From NCBI RefSeq assembly GCF_000269985.1, contig NC_016109.1:2046001-2110000 (forward strand): DNA of 64,000 bases, read 5' to 3'. The position numbers were made by a program, and so were the translations under genes. The notes beneath the pieces were generated by a model that saw only the letters and a program-made list of their open reading frames with translations, made no database searches and had not been told where the DNA came from. Shown piece after piece: positions 33,767-43,816 of the stretch. Source of the DNA: Kitasatospora setae KM-6054. GTDB taxonomy: Bacteria; Actinomycetota; Actinomycetes; Streptomycetales; Streptomycetaceae. Within the stretch, counting starts at the first letter, position 1. Each line of letters starts with the position of its first letter.

Positions 33767-34098
33767 GCGCGCACGTGGGAGGCGTCCACGCAGGCGCGCG
33801 TCCAGTCGATCGGGCCGGCCGCGTTCAACTCGGCCAGGAGTATGCGGTGCAGGGCCTCGAAGGCCCCGGCCTCCTGCCAGCGGCCGAGCCGCCGCCGGCG
33901 GGTCTGCCCGGAGCCGAAGCCCAGCTCGAGCGGCAGTTGCTGCCAGGTGATGCCGGTGTACGGCACGAACAGGATGCCCTGCAGCCACAGCCGGTCGTCC
34001 ACCGGACGCGGGCCCGGCGACCGCTCCGGCCACGCCGGAAGCAGCGGCTCGATCCGCGCCCACAACTCGTCGTCCACCATCCACGGCTTGCTGCTCAC
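33697..34098 (-). CDS. IS5-like transposase, N-terminal frame (orfA)
   Basis: The first frame encodes the DUF4096-type N-terminal domain (W-M-V-D-D-E-L-W-A-R-I-E-P-L-L-P) and the first catalytic Asp in C-V-D-A-S-H-V. A GTG at 34098 is used as start; an earlier GTG at 34140 is possible. A run of A5G5 on the coding strand (33756-33765) allows a -1 slip from A-A-A-A-A-G into the second frame, giving the full DDE transposase. Confidence 0.85.
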   Translation of the reverse strand: MSSKPWMVDDELWARIEPLLPAWPERSPGPRPVDDRLWLQGILFVPYTGITWQQLPLELGFGSGQTRRRRLGRWQEAGAFEALHRILLAELNAAGPIDWTRACVDASHVRAKKGARQPGPRRSTAARPAANTT

Positions 34099-34275
34099 GC
34101 CATCACGAACGGACGAATCGTCACATCGGTAACGCCCCACCAGCGACGATCAGCAAGATCGTGTTACGAGTTCTTAGGAGCTGCGGGCCCAGGGCTGTTT
34201 CAAAGTCCTGATGAGTACATGAGTTCGCTGGTCACGGCGGTATGAGCGATCCGGATCCGCCCGTCACGAACGCAA

Positions 34276-34333
34276 CGAAGCTCCGGTTGAACGGGGTGAC
34301 CTTCCCAAGTCGCCCTGAACCACCGGAGCTTCG
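34276..34333. repeat. 12-bp inverted repeat beside the IS remnants
   Basis: CGAAGCTCCGGT at 34276-34287 and its exact complement at 34322-34333, 34 bp apart. It may be a relic terminus or regulatory hairpin of an older insertion; no partner end was found. Confidence 0.5.
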
Positions 34334-34385
34334 ATGTGCCCCCCGGGGTTCGATCTCGTCGCGAACTGCCGCCTGCCGTCATCTG

Positions 34386-34754
34386 GTCGACGGCGGCTAC
34401 ACCCCCCTGGTCCACCTGGAACGAGCTGCCCGCGAACACCAGGTCACCGTCAGCGGCTCCCTACCGGGCAACCCCACCCGCCAGCACCGCCGAGACGAGG
34501 GCTTCGACCGCGACGACTTCCGCATCGACTTCGACCGCCGACAGGTCACCTGCCCGAACAGCCAGGTCAGCGCCGGATGGCACGGCCCCTACCCGACCTC
34601 CTCACCCACCGCGGCACCCCTGATCGTGGCCCGGTTCACCAAGAGCCAGTGCCAGCCGTGTCCGGACCGCCCCCGCTGCACCAGCTCCAGCGACGCCCGG
34701 AACGTGGGCTTCCCTCCACGAGAACTCCGCGACCTGCAGATCCGCGTCCGCGCG
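34386..34754 (+). pseudogene. Internal fragment of an IS1182-family transposase
   Basis: About 123 codons match the middle of IS1182-type transposases: V-D-G-G-Y-T...[34 protein letters not shown] and [10 protein letters not shown]. The match stops after [12 protein letters not shown]. Both the DDE N-terminal part and the C-terminal part are missing, so it cannot move. Confidence 0.8.
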
Positions 34755-35030
34755 TCCTGGCCGGTGTCGCTGCCGGAGGCGGTCGGGTTGGCCCGCCGGC
34801 TGGCCGGTTCGGGTGTGGCGGGGAGGGTCGCCGAGGCGGCCTGGCTGCGCGGGCGGCTGGCCGGGCTGGGCCTGGCCGCCGAGACGCTGCCGGGCGGCGG
34901 GGACGACGGGGACGACGGGGCGGGCGCGGACTGGCCGTGGACCTGCACGCGTGAGCACGGGCGAGCGCACGCGTACGCGGGGGCGAGCCGGGCGTCCGGG
35001 GCTATTCGGCCGTCGCGGCTTCGGCCGTGA
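34755..35030 (+). pseudogene. Truncated 3' end of a chromosomal gene fused to the IS fragment
   Basis: From 34755 the reading frame continues with normal high-GC codons ([14 protein letters not shown], then [11 protein letters not shown] and an acidic tail) and stops at 35030, inside the convergent ArsR gene. It looks like the tail of a native gene whose start was lost when the IS copy landed. Product unknown. Confidence 0.4.
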
Positions 35031-35325
35031 GCAGGGCGAGCAGCCCGGGGAAGCACCGTTCGATGTCGGCGCGGCGGAGCGTGGCGGCGCGGCTGTTGCC
35101 GCGGTCGACCTGGCGGATCAGGCCGGCTTCGCGTAGGGCGCGGAAGTGGTGGGTGACGGTGGCCTTGCTGACGGGGAGGGCGAAGGAGCTGCAGGTGCGG
35201 GCGGTGTCGGCGGGGGCGAGGGCGAGTTCGCGGACGACCCGCCGCCGCAGCGGGTCGGCCAGGGCCGACAGCACCGCGCCGAGCCGGATCTCGTCGACCG
35301 CCGGGTGTCCTTCGCTGTCGGGCAC
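35002..35325 (-). CDS. ArsR-type winged-helix regulator
   Basis: A 107-residue ArsR/SmtB-fold protein: [14 protein letters not shown] starts the first helices, and the recognition helix is [18 protein letters not shown]. The metal-binding E-L-C-V-C-D-L motif is absent (T-C-S-S-F-A instead), so it is probably not a metal sensor. A GTG start at 35325 follows GAGAGG. It is divergent from the quinol-monooxygenase-like gene with AGGTAYGA half-sites between them and likely represses it. Confidence 0.9.
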   Translation of the reverse strand: MPDSEGHPAVDEIRLGAVLSALADPLRRRVVRELALAPADTARTCSSFALPVSKATVTHHFRALREAGLIRQVDRGNSRAATLRRADIERCFPGLLALLTAEAATAE

Positions 35326-35351
35326 CGCCCACCGCCTCTCCCACGCACCAC

Positions 35352-35402
35352 AGGTATGACTTGCATCGTACCTGCCGCGCCGGTTAGCGTCCCGAGGTAC
35401 GA
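35352..35402. promoter_or_regulatory. Candidate ArsR operators (AGGTAYGA half-sites)
   Basis: An inverted pair, AGGTATGA at 35352-35359 and TCGTACCT at 35366-35373, separated by 6 bp, plus a third half-site AGGTACGA at 35395-35402. They lie in the 105-bp gap between the ArsR gene and the monooxygenase gene. Confidence 0.6.
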
Positions 35403-35430
35403 CAGAACTCTTACCTTCAGGAGGAGCCCC

Positions 35431-35739
35431 GTGGCGCAGCCCTTCACCCTGGTCGGCACCGCCCGCCCGAAGCCCGAACGCGTCGAGGAGCTGCGGGAGT
35501 TGCTGCTGTCCTTCGTCGAGCCGACCCGCGCCGAGGCGGGGTGCCTGGAGTACCACTTCCACGAGAAGCGGGACGAGCCCGGCGTGTTCGTCTTCTACGA
35601 GGCGTGGCGCACCGAGGCCGACCTGGACGCCCACCTGACGCTCCCGCACATGCGCGCGTTCTGGGAGCGCCGGATGGACTACCTGGCCGAGGACCTGACC
35701 ATCCACTTCCTCACCATGCACAGCCCGTACGGGGGTTGA
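35431..35739 (+). CDS. Antibiotic biosynthesis monooxygenase-fold protein (YgiN-like)
   Basis: A 102-residue ferredoxin-like ABM domain protein with E-L-R-E-L-L-L-S-F-V-E-P-T-R-A-E-A-G-C-L-E-Y and F-V-F-Y-E-A-W. Relatives are quinol monooxygenases or haem-degrading enzymes that work without cofactors as dimers. The GTG at 35431 is preceded by GGAGGA. Paired with a divergent ArsR-type regulator, it is probably an inducible response to a quinone-like compound. Confidence 0.88.
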   Translation: MAQPFTLVGTARPKPERVEELRELLLSFVEPTRAEAGCLEYHFHEKRDEPGVFVFYEAWRTEADLDAHLTLPHMRAFWERRMDYLAEDLTIHFLTMHSPYGG

Positions 35740-35741
35740 GG

Positions 35742-37142
35742 TCAGTCCCGGGGGCCGTCGGGTCGGCGGCCGCGGGTGGTGCGGCTGAAGCCGCCGGTGC
35801 CGACGCGGGCGGCGAGGGTGTCGTCGGGGCCGGAGAGCAGGGAGCCGTAGCCGGTGGCGGCCCAGAGGCTGCGGGCGGCGGGGACCTCGAAGTACGGGAC
35901 GGTGCGGCCTTCGTCGCGGACGGCGAGGACCTGCGGGGAGCGGCGGGCCTTGAGGGCCTGGCCGCAGTCCTCGCAGACGGCGACGTCGACGCGTTCGCGG
36001 CGGCCGACCGGCCGCCAGGTGGTGCGGCGGGCGGCGGTGTCGTGGCGGGGGTCGAAGAAGCAGAGCGGCAGCCGGGGTTCGGTGGTGAGCGCGGCGCGGC
36101 CTTCGGCGGCGAGGGCGAGGACGCCGGCCAGGTCGGCCAGGCCGTCGGCGCCGTCGAGGACCCGGCCGGCCGCGTCGTAGGCGTCCAGGGCGCGGCCGAG
36201 GCCGGGGGTGGTGGCGCTGTCGGCGCCGTCCAGGGCTTCGCCGAGGGCGAGCACCTCGGCGGTGGCCTGGCGGCGCAGTCCGGCTTCGTCGGCGGCCCGG
36301 TCGGCGGCGAAGACCGCGTCCGGGAAGGTGAACGCGGTGTGCCGGGGCCTGCGGCGGGCGCGGAGCAGCAGGCCGCCGCCGACGGCCAGGGCGAGCACCA
36401 GGGCGGCGGCGATCGCGAACGGTCCGGTGGCGGAGGAGGCCGGCCCGGCGCCGGTGCCGTAGTCGTTCTGCGGGCGGGCCGAGCGCTCGCGGTCGAGGCG
36501 GTCGGACTCGGCCTTGTACACCTCGGTGCCCTTGCCGGTGCCGATCAGTTCGATCGCCCGGCCGACCTTGGCGGCGAGTCCGGCGTCCTTGAGTTCCTTG
36601 ATCATGCTGACCGCGTTGGCGGAGTCGCGGGCCTGGTGGGCGTTGTCGGCGGGCCACTCGTAGCCGTTCAGCCAGCTGCCGTAGTCGTCGCTGGTGATCA
36701 TGATCAGCGGGTTCTGGCCGAGCCGCTCCCGCACGACGGCGGCCAGCGCCTTGGCGTCGCCGCCGAAGGCGTCGCCCTTCTGCAGCGGCACCAGGACGAC
36801 CTTGATCGGCAGGCCGGTGGCGGCGATCTGCGCGGCGATCCGCTGCTGCTGGTCGGGGGTGACGGCGGCGGCGTAGCCGGGGTCGACGTACACCGGGGCG
36901 GTCTTCAGCGCCTCGGCGATGCTCTCCCCGGTCGCGCTGCTGACCGGGCCGTCGGCGGCGCGGGCGACGGCGGCCCCGGGGCCGAGGACGAGGGCGCCGC
37001 CGGCGCTCAGGCCGCCGCCGAGCAGCGCGGCGCCGGCCAGCAGCAGCGCGGCCGGACGGCTCCGGAAGCGGGTCCGGGCCCGGGCTCGGGGGCCGGCCGC
37101 GGGGCGGGCGGGGACGGTGGTGGGGCGGCGGTCACTGGACAC
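35742..37142 (-). CDS. Membrane protein of a paralogous pair (smaller member)
   Basis: A 466-residue protein: signal-like hydrophobic segment near residues 28-64, an outer domain of about 180 residues (T-A-P-V-Y-V-D-P-G-Y-A, then I-K-V-V-L-V-P-L), one transmembrane helix followed by R-A-R-R-R-P-R, and a cytoplasmic helical domain ending near a C-E-D-C-G zinc-ribbon-like motif. The same plan (P-V-Y-V-D/S, zinc motif, long inner domain) occurs twice in the upstream gene, which it overlaps by 11 bp. The start is GTG at 37142. The outer domain has the feel of a TPM/repair-type domain; function unknown. Confidence 0.7.
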   Translation of the reverse strand: MSSDRRPTTVPARPAAGPRARARTRFRSRPAALLLAGAALLGGGLSAGGALVLGPGAAVARAADGPVSSATGESIAEALKTAPVYVDPGYAAAVTPDQQQRIAAQIAATGLPIKVVLVPLQKGDAFGGDAKALAAVVRERLGQNPLIMITSDDYGSWLNGYEWPADNAHQARDSANAVSMIKELKDAGLAAKVGRAIELIGTGKGTEVYKAESDRLDRERSARPQNDYGTGAGPASSATGPFAIAAALVLALAVGGGLLLRARRRPRHTAFTFPDAVFAADRAADEAGLRRQATAEVLALGEALDGADSATTPGLGRALDAYDAAGRVLDGADGLADLAGVLALAAEGRAALTTEPRLPLCFFDPRHDTAARRTTWRPVGRRERVDVAVCEDCGQALKARRSPQVLAVRDEGRTVPYFEVPAARSLWAATGYGSLLSGPDDTLAARVGTGGFSRTTRGRRPDGPRD

Positions 37143-39459
37143 TGGCGGACTCCCTGGCCCTGAGAACGAGTGCGTCGATGCCGTCGAGGGCGGCGGGCAG
37201 CACCTGCCCGGCCTCGTGCCAGGCACTGCTGGTGCGGCCGTCCGGATCGGGTACCCGCAGCAGGCGCTGGTCGGCCGCGAAGCGGCGGGCGGTCCGGTCG
37301 GCGGTGGGGCGGTCGGCGCCGCCGGCGCGGAAGGACTCCCGGCAGTGGGGGCAGATCCGGGCGGCCTTGGGGCCGAGGCCGAGCTCGGCGAACCAGGACG
37401 GCACCCGGCCGCCGGTCGCCGGGCCGTGCAGCGGGTTGGCGCGGCAGAGCAGCTGCTCGGACCGGCCGCCGAGGACGGCCTGCCCGGCCTGGGCGAGCAC
37501 GACGGCGGCGGCCAGGTCGGCCGGGTCGGCGTCGCCGCGGGCTCCGCGCGCGCCCCGCGTCCCGTGCGCGCCGCCTTCGCCGTCTTCGCCGAGCAGCAGT
37601 CCGGCGGCGTCCAGGCAGTCCCAGGCGCGGGCGCGGCCGGGTTCGTCCGGCCCGGCGGCGGCGAGCCGGGTGGCGAGGGCGCGGACGTCCTCGGTGGCCC
37701 AGGCGCGCAGTTGGCGGACGGTGGGGTGGGCGGAGGCGCGCCGGGCGCCGCCCGGACCGCTCACACCGCTCGCGGCGTCCGCGGCGTCCGTTCCGGCCGT
37801 CGCGGCGACGGCGGCCGCGACGGCGCGCCGGACCCGGCCGGCCCGGACGGCGGCGGAGCAGGCCCAGCCGACCAGGGTCAGGATGCCGAGCAGCAGCGCG
37901 CCGAGCAGGGTGCCGGGCACCAGGTCGGCCTTGAACAGCGGCGGCAGGGCGTTGTCGTGCAGCTCGGGCAGGGTGGAACCGGCGCCGGTGTCGCCTTCCC
38001 GGCCGGTGGGCCGGGCGGCGGCCACGGTGTCCAGGACGCGGTTCAGCCGCTCCGGGATCCGCAGGTCGCCGCTGCCGTTCTCGCGCTCGGGGTAGCGCAG
38101 TTCGGCGCGCCGGAACCGGGTCTCGACGTCCGTCGCGGCGGTCCGGAACTCGACCAGTTCGAAGTAGCCGGCGACCGGGTCGACCTGCACGTACACGCCG
38201 TCCAGGCCGGTGCGCTGGCGCACCTGGGCGAGCAGCCGGCTGCCGTCGCCGGTGCTCTCGTCGTCGCTGTCGGAGCCGGTGAACAGCAGGAACACCGGTG
38301 TGCTGGCGGCGAGTTCGGCGGTCCGCTGCTTGACGGCCGCCAACTGGGCGGGGCTCAGCACGGTCGGGGCGGCGGCGTCCTGGTAGACGCCGCCCGCGGT
38401 GAGCGCGGCGGCGGCCTCCTCGCTGCGGGCCGCCAGGTCGGCCGGGGTGACCCGCAGGTCGGGGCCGTCCACGCGCTGCGCGAACACCTGCGGCGCGGCC
38501 AGCAGCACGCCCGCCACGGCGGCGACGGTGGCCACCAGCGTCACCGCCAGCACGCCGTACCGCCACCCGGGGGCGGAGGCGGAAGCGGGTGCCTTGCCAG
38601 CCTTCGCACCGGACTTCGCGCCGGGCTTCACGCCGGGCTTCTTGTCCAGCCGGACGGGTCGGCGCGGCGCGTCGGAGACGGCGGCGGGGGCCGGGCGCAG
38701 GTCGGCGCGGCGGCGGGCCAGGAACAGGCCGAGGACCAGCAGCAGGCCGGGGACGAGCACCACGGCCAGGCCGATCAGCAGGTTCTGGTTCTGCCGGTCG
38801 GTGGCCGAGATGTACCGCTCGGGCACCTCGTGGTCGCCGTCCGCGTAGATCTGGCGGACCTGCGCGGCGAGCTGGTCCGCGCCCAGGGCGAGCTTCTCGG
38901 CGAAAGCCTCGAACTGGGCCAGCCGCCCGGCGTCGTACGGGACGGTGTGGCGGGCGACCCGTGCGGCGTCGTCGACGGGCAGGTCCACGCCGAAGCCGGT
39001 CGCGGTCACGCCGTACCGCTCGACCAGCACGTACAGGCCGGACGCGCCCAGCCGGTCGTGCACCTGGGCGAGCAGCGAGGCGTCGGCGTCGGGCAGCACG
39101 AGCACGTAGGTGGGGACGCCGATCCGCCGGGCGATCTCGGCGAACCGCGGCGCGAGCGAGCGCGGCGTCTCGCGCGGCAGGTCGACCGAGACGTAGACCG
39201 GGTCCTGGCGCAGCGCGGCGGCGAGGCGCTCGGCCTGCGTGGCGGTGTCGGGCAGCTGCCCCTGCGCGGCGGGCGCGCCTGCGGCGGACGGCGCGCTCGC
39301 GGCGGGCGACGGGTCGGCGGCGGCCTGCGGGGCGGCGGTGCCGAGCAGCAGCAGCGCGGCGAGCGCGGTGGCGGCGGCCGAGCGCCCGCGTCCGCCTGCC
39401 CGTCCGCGTACCCGTCCCTGTGTCCGCGCCCGCGTCCGTGCACGTTCCTGTATCCGCAT
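37132..39459 (-). CDS. Large membrane protein of the paralogous pair, two outer domains
   Basis: A 775-residue protein with a signal peptide, an outer alpha/beta domain (D-P-V-Y-V-S-V-D, Y-V-L-V-L-P-D-A-D), a transmembrane helix, a basic Lys/Pro/Ala linker, a second helix, a second outer domain (V-F-L-L-F-T-G-S-D-S-D-D-E), a third helix and a cytoplasmic domain ending near C-P-H-C-R. It seems to be two copies of the unit found once in the following gene, one of them without its inner domain. Start ATG 39459 after GGAGACG. The pair is co-transcribed and probably forms one envelope complex. Confidence 0.7.
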   Translation of the reverse strand: MRIQERARTRARTQGRVRGRAGGRGRSAAATALAALLLLGTAAPQAAADPSPAASAPSAAGAPAAQGQLPDTATQAERLAAALRQDPVYVSVDLPRETPRSLAPRFAEIARRIGVPTYVLVLPDADASLLAQVHDRLGASGLYVLVERYGVTATGFGVDLPVDDAARVARHTVPYDAGRLAQFEAFAEKLALGADQLAAQVRQIYADGDHEVPERYISATDRQNQNLLIGLAVVLVPGLLLVLGLFLARRRADLRPAPAAVSDAPRRPVRLDKKPGVKPGAKSGAKAGKAPASASAPGWRYGVLAVTLVATVAAVAGVLLAAPQVFAQRVDGPDLRVTPADLAARSEEAAAALTAGGVYQDAAAPTVLSPAQLAAVKQRTAELAASTPVFLLFTGSDSDDESTGDGSRLLAQVRQRTGLDGVYVQVDPVAGYFELVEFRTAATDVETRFRRAELRYPERENGSGDLRIPERLNRVLDTVAAARPTGREGDTGAGSTLPELHDNALPPLFKADLVPGTLLGALLLGILTLVGWACSAAVRAGRVRRAVAAAVAATAGTDAADAASGVSGPGGARRASAHPTVRQLRAWATEDVRALATRLAAAGPDEPGRARAWDCLDAAGLLLGEDGEGGAHGTRGARGARGDADPADLAAAVVLAQAGQAVLGGRSEQLLCRANPLHGPATGGRVPSWFAELGLGPKAARICPHCRESFRAGGADRPTADRTARRFAADQRLLRVPDPDGRTSSAWHEAGQVLPAALDGIDALVLRARESASVQ

Positions 39460-39595
39460 CGGCGTCTCCCGGGTGGTCCGGCCGGTCACTTTACCCGCGC
39501 TTTATAGGGACGCGGCCCGGTGCCCGCGGGTTCCGGGTGGTTGGATCGGGGCGGCGGAGTCGCCACGGGCGCCGCCGGACGGAGGGACGAGGACG

Positions 39596-42037
<2,442 letters not shown>

Positions 42038-42094
42038 CGGGGCGGGATGGTGGGGCGGGGCGGTGGGGCGGGGCGGGGCGGTATCGCGGGACGC

Positions 42095-42361
42095 GTGTCA
42101 CAGCATCGGTGACGTGACATCGGTGACGTGACATCGGTGACGTGACATCAGTGTCGCGGCATTGGTGTCACGTCATGAGTTGACGCGGCATCGATGTCGC
42201 GACACCAATGCCGGGTCATCCATGTCGCGTCACCGATGTCGCATCATCGATGACACGACACGCGTGACGTGACACGCATGCCGCAACATCGATGACACGA
42301 CATGCGTGTCGCAACATCGGTGTCGCGCCACGGATGTCGCGACATCGATGCCGCATCATCA
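42095..42361. repeat. Array of 19 degenerate 14-bp palindromic units
   Basis: The 461-bp gap between the UvrA-like and HEAT-repeat genes contains 19 head-to-tail units of 14 bp (one, 42179-42193, is 15 bp). The consensus is RTGWCGYGACATCG. Units 42109, 42123 and 42137 are nearly identical; 42334-42347 is ATGTCGCGACATCG, whose centre TGTCGCGACA is a perfect palindrome. A G-rich stretch with repeated GGGGCGG precedes it at 42038-42082. The array is non-coding: 14 bp is not a multiple of three and frames do not persist. Function unknown; a cluster of protein-binding sites fits best. Confidence 0.9.
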
Positions 42362-42498
42362 CTCCTCCGCATCACCTCGGCAAAGTTTTCGTCCCGGGGC
42401 GGGAATCCCCACGACAGCGCGGCGGTCCCCGCCGAGAATGACAGCGATCTTCACGGGGGAACGGCTTCACCACGCACGACGGAGTACGGGGAGAGAGC

Positions 42499-43344
42499 AT
42501 GACCACGGAAATCCCGCTGACGGAACTGGACGCCGCGCTGTGGGAGGGGTTGGAGACCGCGCACTGGTCGAGCCCGGCGACGATGGTGCCGCGGGTGCTG
42601 CACCGGATGGCGCTGGCCGGGCCGGAGGCGAGTCCGGAGGACTGCGAGCTGCTGCACTGCCTCGTTCCGGAGCCGGGCCGGCCGCTGCCCTCCGCCGCGC
42701 CGGTCGCCGTCCCGCTGCTGCTCGCGCTGGCGCGGGACCCGGGGATGGGGGCCGTCCGTGCGCCGCTGACCGTGCTGCTCGCCCGCGTGCTGCGCGCCGA
42801 CTCCGAGCTGGCCGCGCGGCACCGCCCGGACACCCTGCCGCTGCTCGCCGACCGGGACCCGGCGGTCCGGCGCGCCGCGCTGCCGCTCGCCCCGGACCCG
42901 GAGTGCCTGCTGGGCCTGTGGCGGATCGAGGCGGACCCGTCCGTCCGGCTCTCCCTCGTCCGCGCGCTCGGGATGACCGGCACCACCGGGGCCCGGGCCG
43001 TCCTCGCCGAGACCCTGACCGAGGACCACCCGGCGCTGTACGTCGCCGCCGTGCACGCCTCCGCCGTGCTCGACCCGGACCTCCCCGTCCGCCACCTGCC
43101 CCGGCTGCTGAGCCTGCTGACCGACCCGTCGCTGCGCGCCCGCTTCGACGACGTCTGGTACGTCCCGCACCGCCCCGACGCGCTCACCCGCGAGCACCTG
43201 CTCTGGACGACCTACGGCCTGCTCGCCCCGCATCCCGAGTTGCAGGCCGCCTTCCCCGGCCACCTGCTCGCCGCGGCGGAGCGCACCGGCGACGAGACGC
43301 TCCGCCGCGAGGCCGTCCTGCTGGCCCGGCACCACACGGCCTGA
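42499..43344 (+). CDS. HEAT-repeat protein
   Basis: A 281-residue all-helical protein with HEAT-like units (R-D-P-A-V-R-R-A-A-L-P-L-A, A-D-P-S-V-R-L-S-L-V-R-A-L-G, D-H-P-A-L-Y-V-A-A-V-H-A-S-A). Such proteins serve as binding scaffolds or as glycosylases of the AlkD type, but no catalytic residues are evident. A GGGGAG site precedes the ATG. It lies directly downstream of the 14-bp array, which may be part of its control region. Confidence 0.8.
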   Translation: MTTEIPLTELDAALWEGLETAHWSSPATMVPRVLHRMALAGPEASPEDCELLHCLVPEPGRPLPSAAPVAVPLLLALARDPGMGAVRAPLTVLLARVLRADSELAARHRPDTLPLLADRDPAVRRAALPLAPDPECLLGLWRIEADPSVRLSLVRALGMTGTTGARAVLAETLTEDHPALYVAAVHASAVLDPDLPVRHLPRLLSLLTDPSLRARFDDVWYVPHRPDALTREHLLWTTYGLLAPHPELQAAFPGHLLAAAERTGDETLRREAVLLARHHTA

Positions 43345-43372
43345 CGGGCGGGCGGGCCCGGCGGCCGGGCCG

Positions 43373-43741
43373 TCAGGTCTCCGACGGCCGTTCCGCCGCC
43401 AGGGCGAGGGCGGTGCGCAGCCGGGTGAGGCGGGCGATCTCGGCGTCCAGGGCGGCCAGTCGGTGGCGGACGATCGGGCCGCCGGAGGGGTTGGCGCCGC
43501 AGCGGCGGGCGGGGTCGGCGAGCAGCAGGTCGACGGCTTCGGCGTGGCCGCGCAGGTCGCCGAGGGTGAGGCCGAGGGCGAGCAGGCCGCGGATCACCCG
43601 GACCCGGGCGACGTCCGTCTCGCCGTAGACGCGCTGCCCGCTGGAGCTGCGGTCGGGCGCGGGCAGCAGGCCGCGCTGCTCGTACAGGCGCAGCGCCCTG
43701 GGTGTGGTGCCGGCGGCGGCCGCCGCGTCCCCGATCCGCAT
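43373..43741 (-). CDS. MerR family transcriptional regulator
   Basis: A 122-residue MerR protein. The winged helix opens M-R-I-G-D-A-A-A-A-A-G-T-T-P-R-A-L-R-L-Y-E-Q-R-G-L-L, followed by the dimerisation helix and a short C-terminal part with one Cys (A-R-R-C-G-A-N). The ATG at 43741 is preferred as it starts the conserved fold; a GTG at 43774 overlaps the operator. It is transcribed in the same direction as the oxidoreductase upstream and probably controls both. Confidence 0.9.
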   Translation of the reverse strand: MRIGDAAAAAGTTPRALRLYEQRGLLPAPDRSSSGQRVYGETDVARVRVIRGLLALGLTLGDLRGHAEAVDLLLADPARRCGANPSGGPIVRHRLAALDAEIARLTRLRTALALAAERPSET

Positions 43742-43770
43742 GCCCGTGCGCCCTCTCCTCGACGAGACCC

Positions 43771-43788
43771 TCACCCTTCGGAGGGTGA
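43771..43788. promoter_or_regulatory. MerR-type operator before the regulator gene
   Basis: TCACCCTTCGGAGGGTGA is an 18-bp palindrome with 8 of 9 pairs matched, just upstream of the MerR gene. It shares the ACCC...GGGT arms of the site at 44966-44989. Confidence 0.65.
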
Positions 43789-43816
43789 AACCCCGTCGGC
43801 CGCCCGGGAATTCCGG

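Larger units (their letters stand above)
33275..34173 (-). mobile_element. Complete IS5-family element (IS427-like group), 899 bp
   Basis: Bounded by perfect 17-bp inverted repeats, GAACTCGTAACACGATC at 33275-33291 and its complement at 34157-34173. Each end is flanked by TTA (33272-33274, 34174-34176), a 3-bp target duplication. The transposase is in two overlapping frames on the minus strand. Everything needed for movement seems present. Confidence 0.9.

Noticed and set aside
33356..34132. Plus-strand frame of 258 codons within the IS element
   Set aside because: Antisense shadow of the transposase.
42095..42361. Possible CRISPR array
   Set aside because: Units are contiguous and 14 bp long with no spacers and no cas genes nearby.
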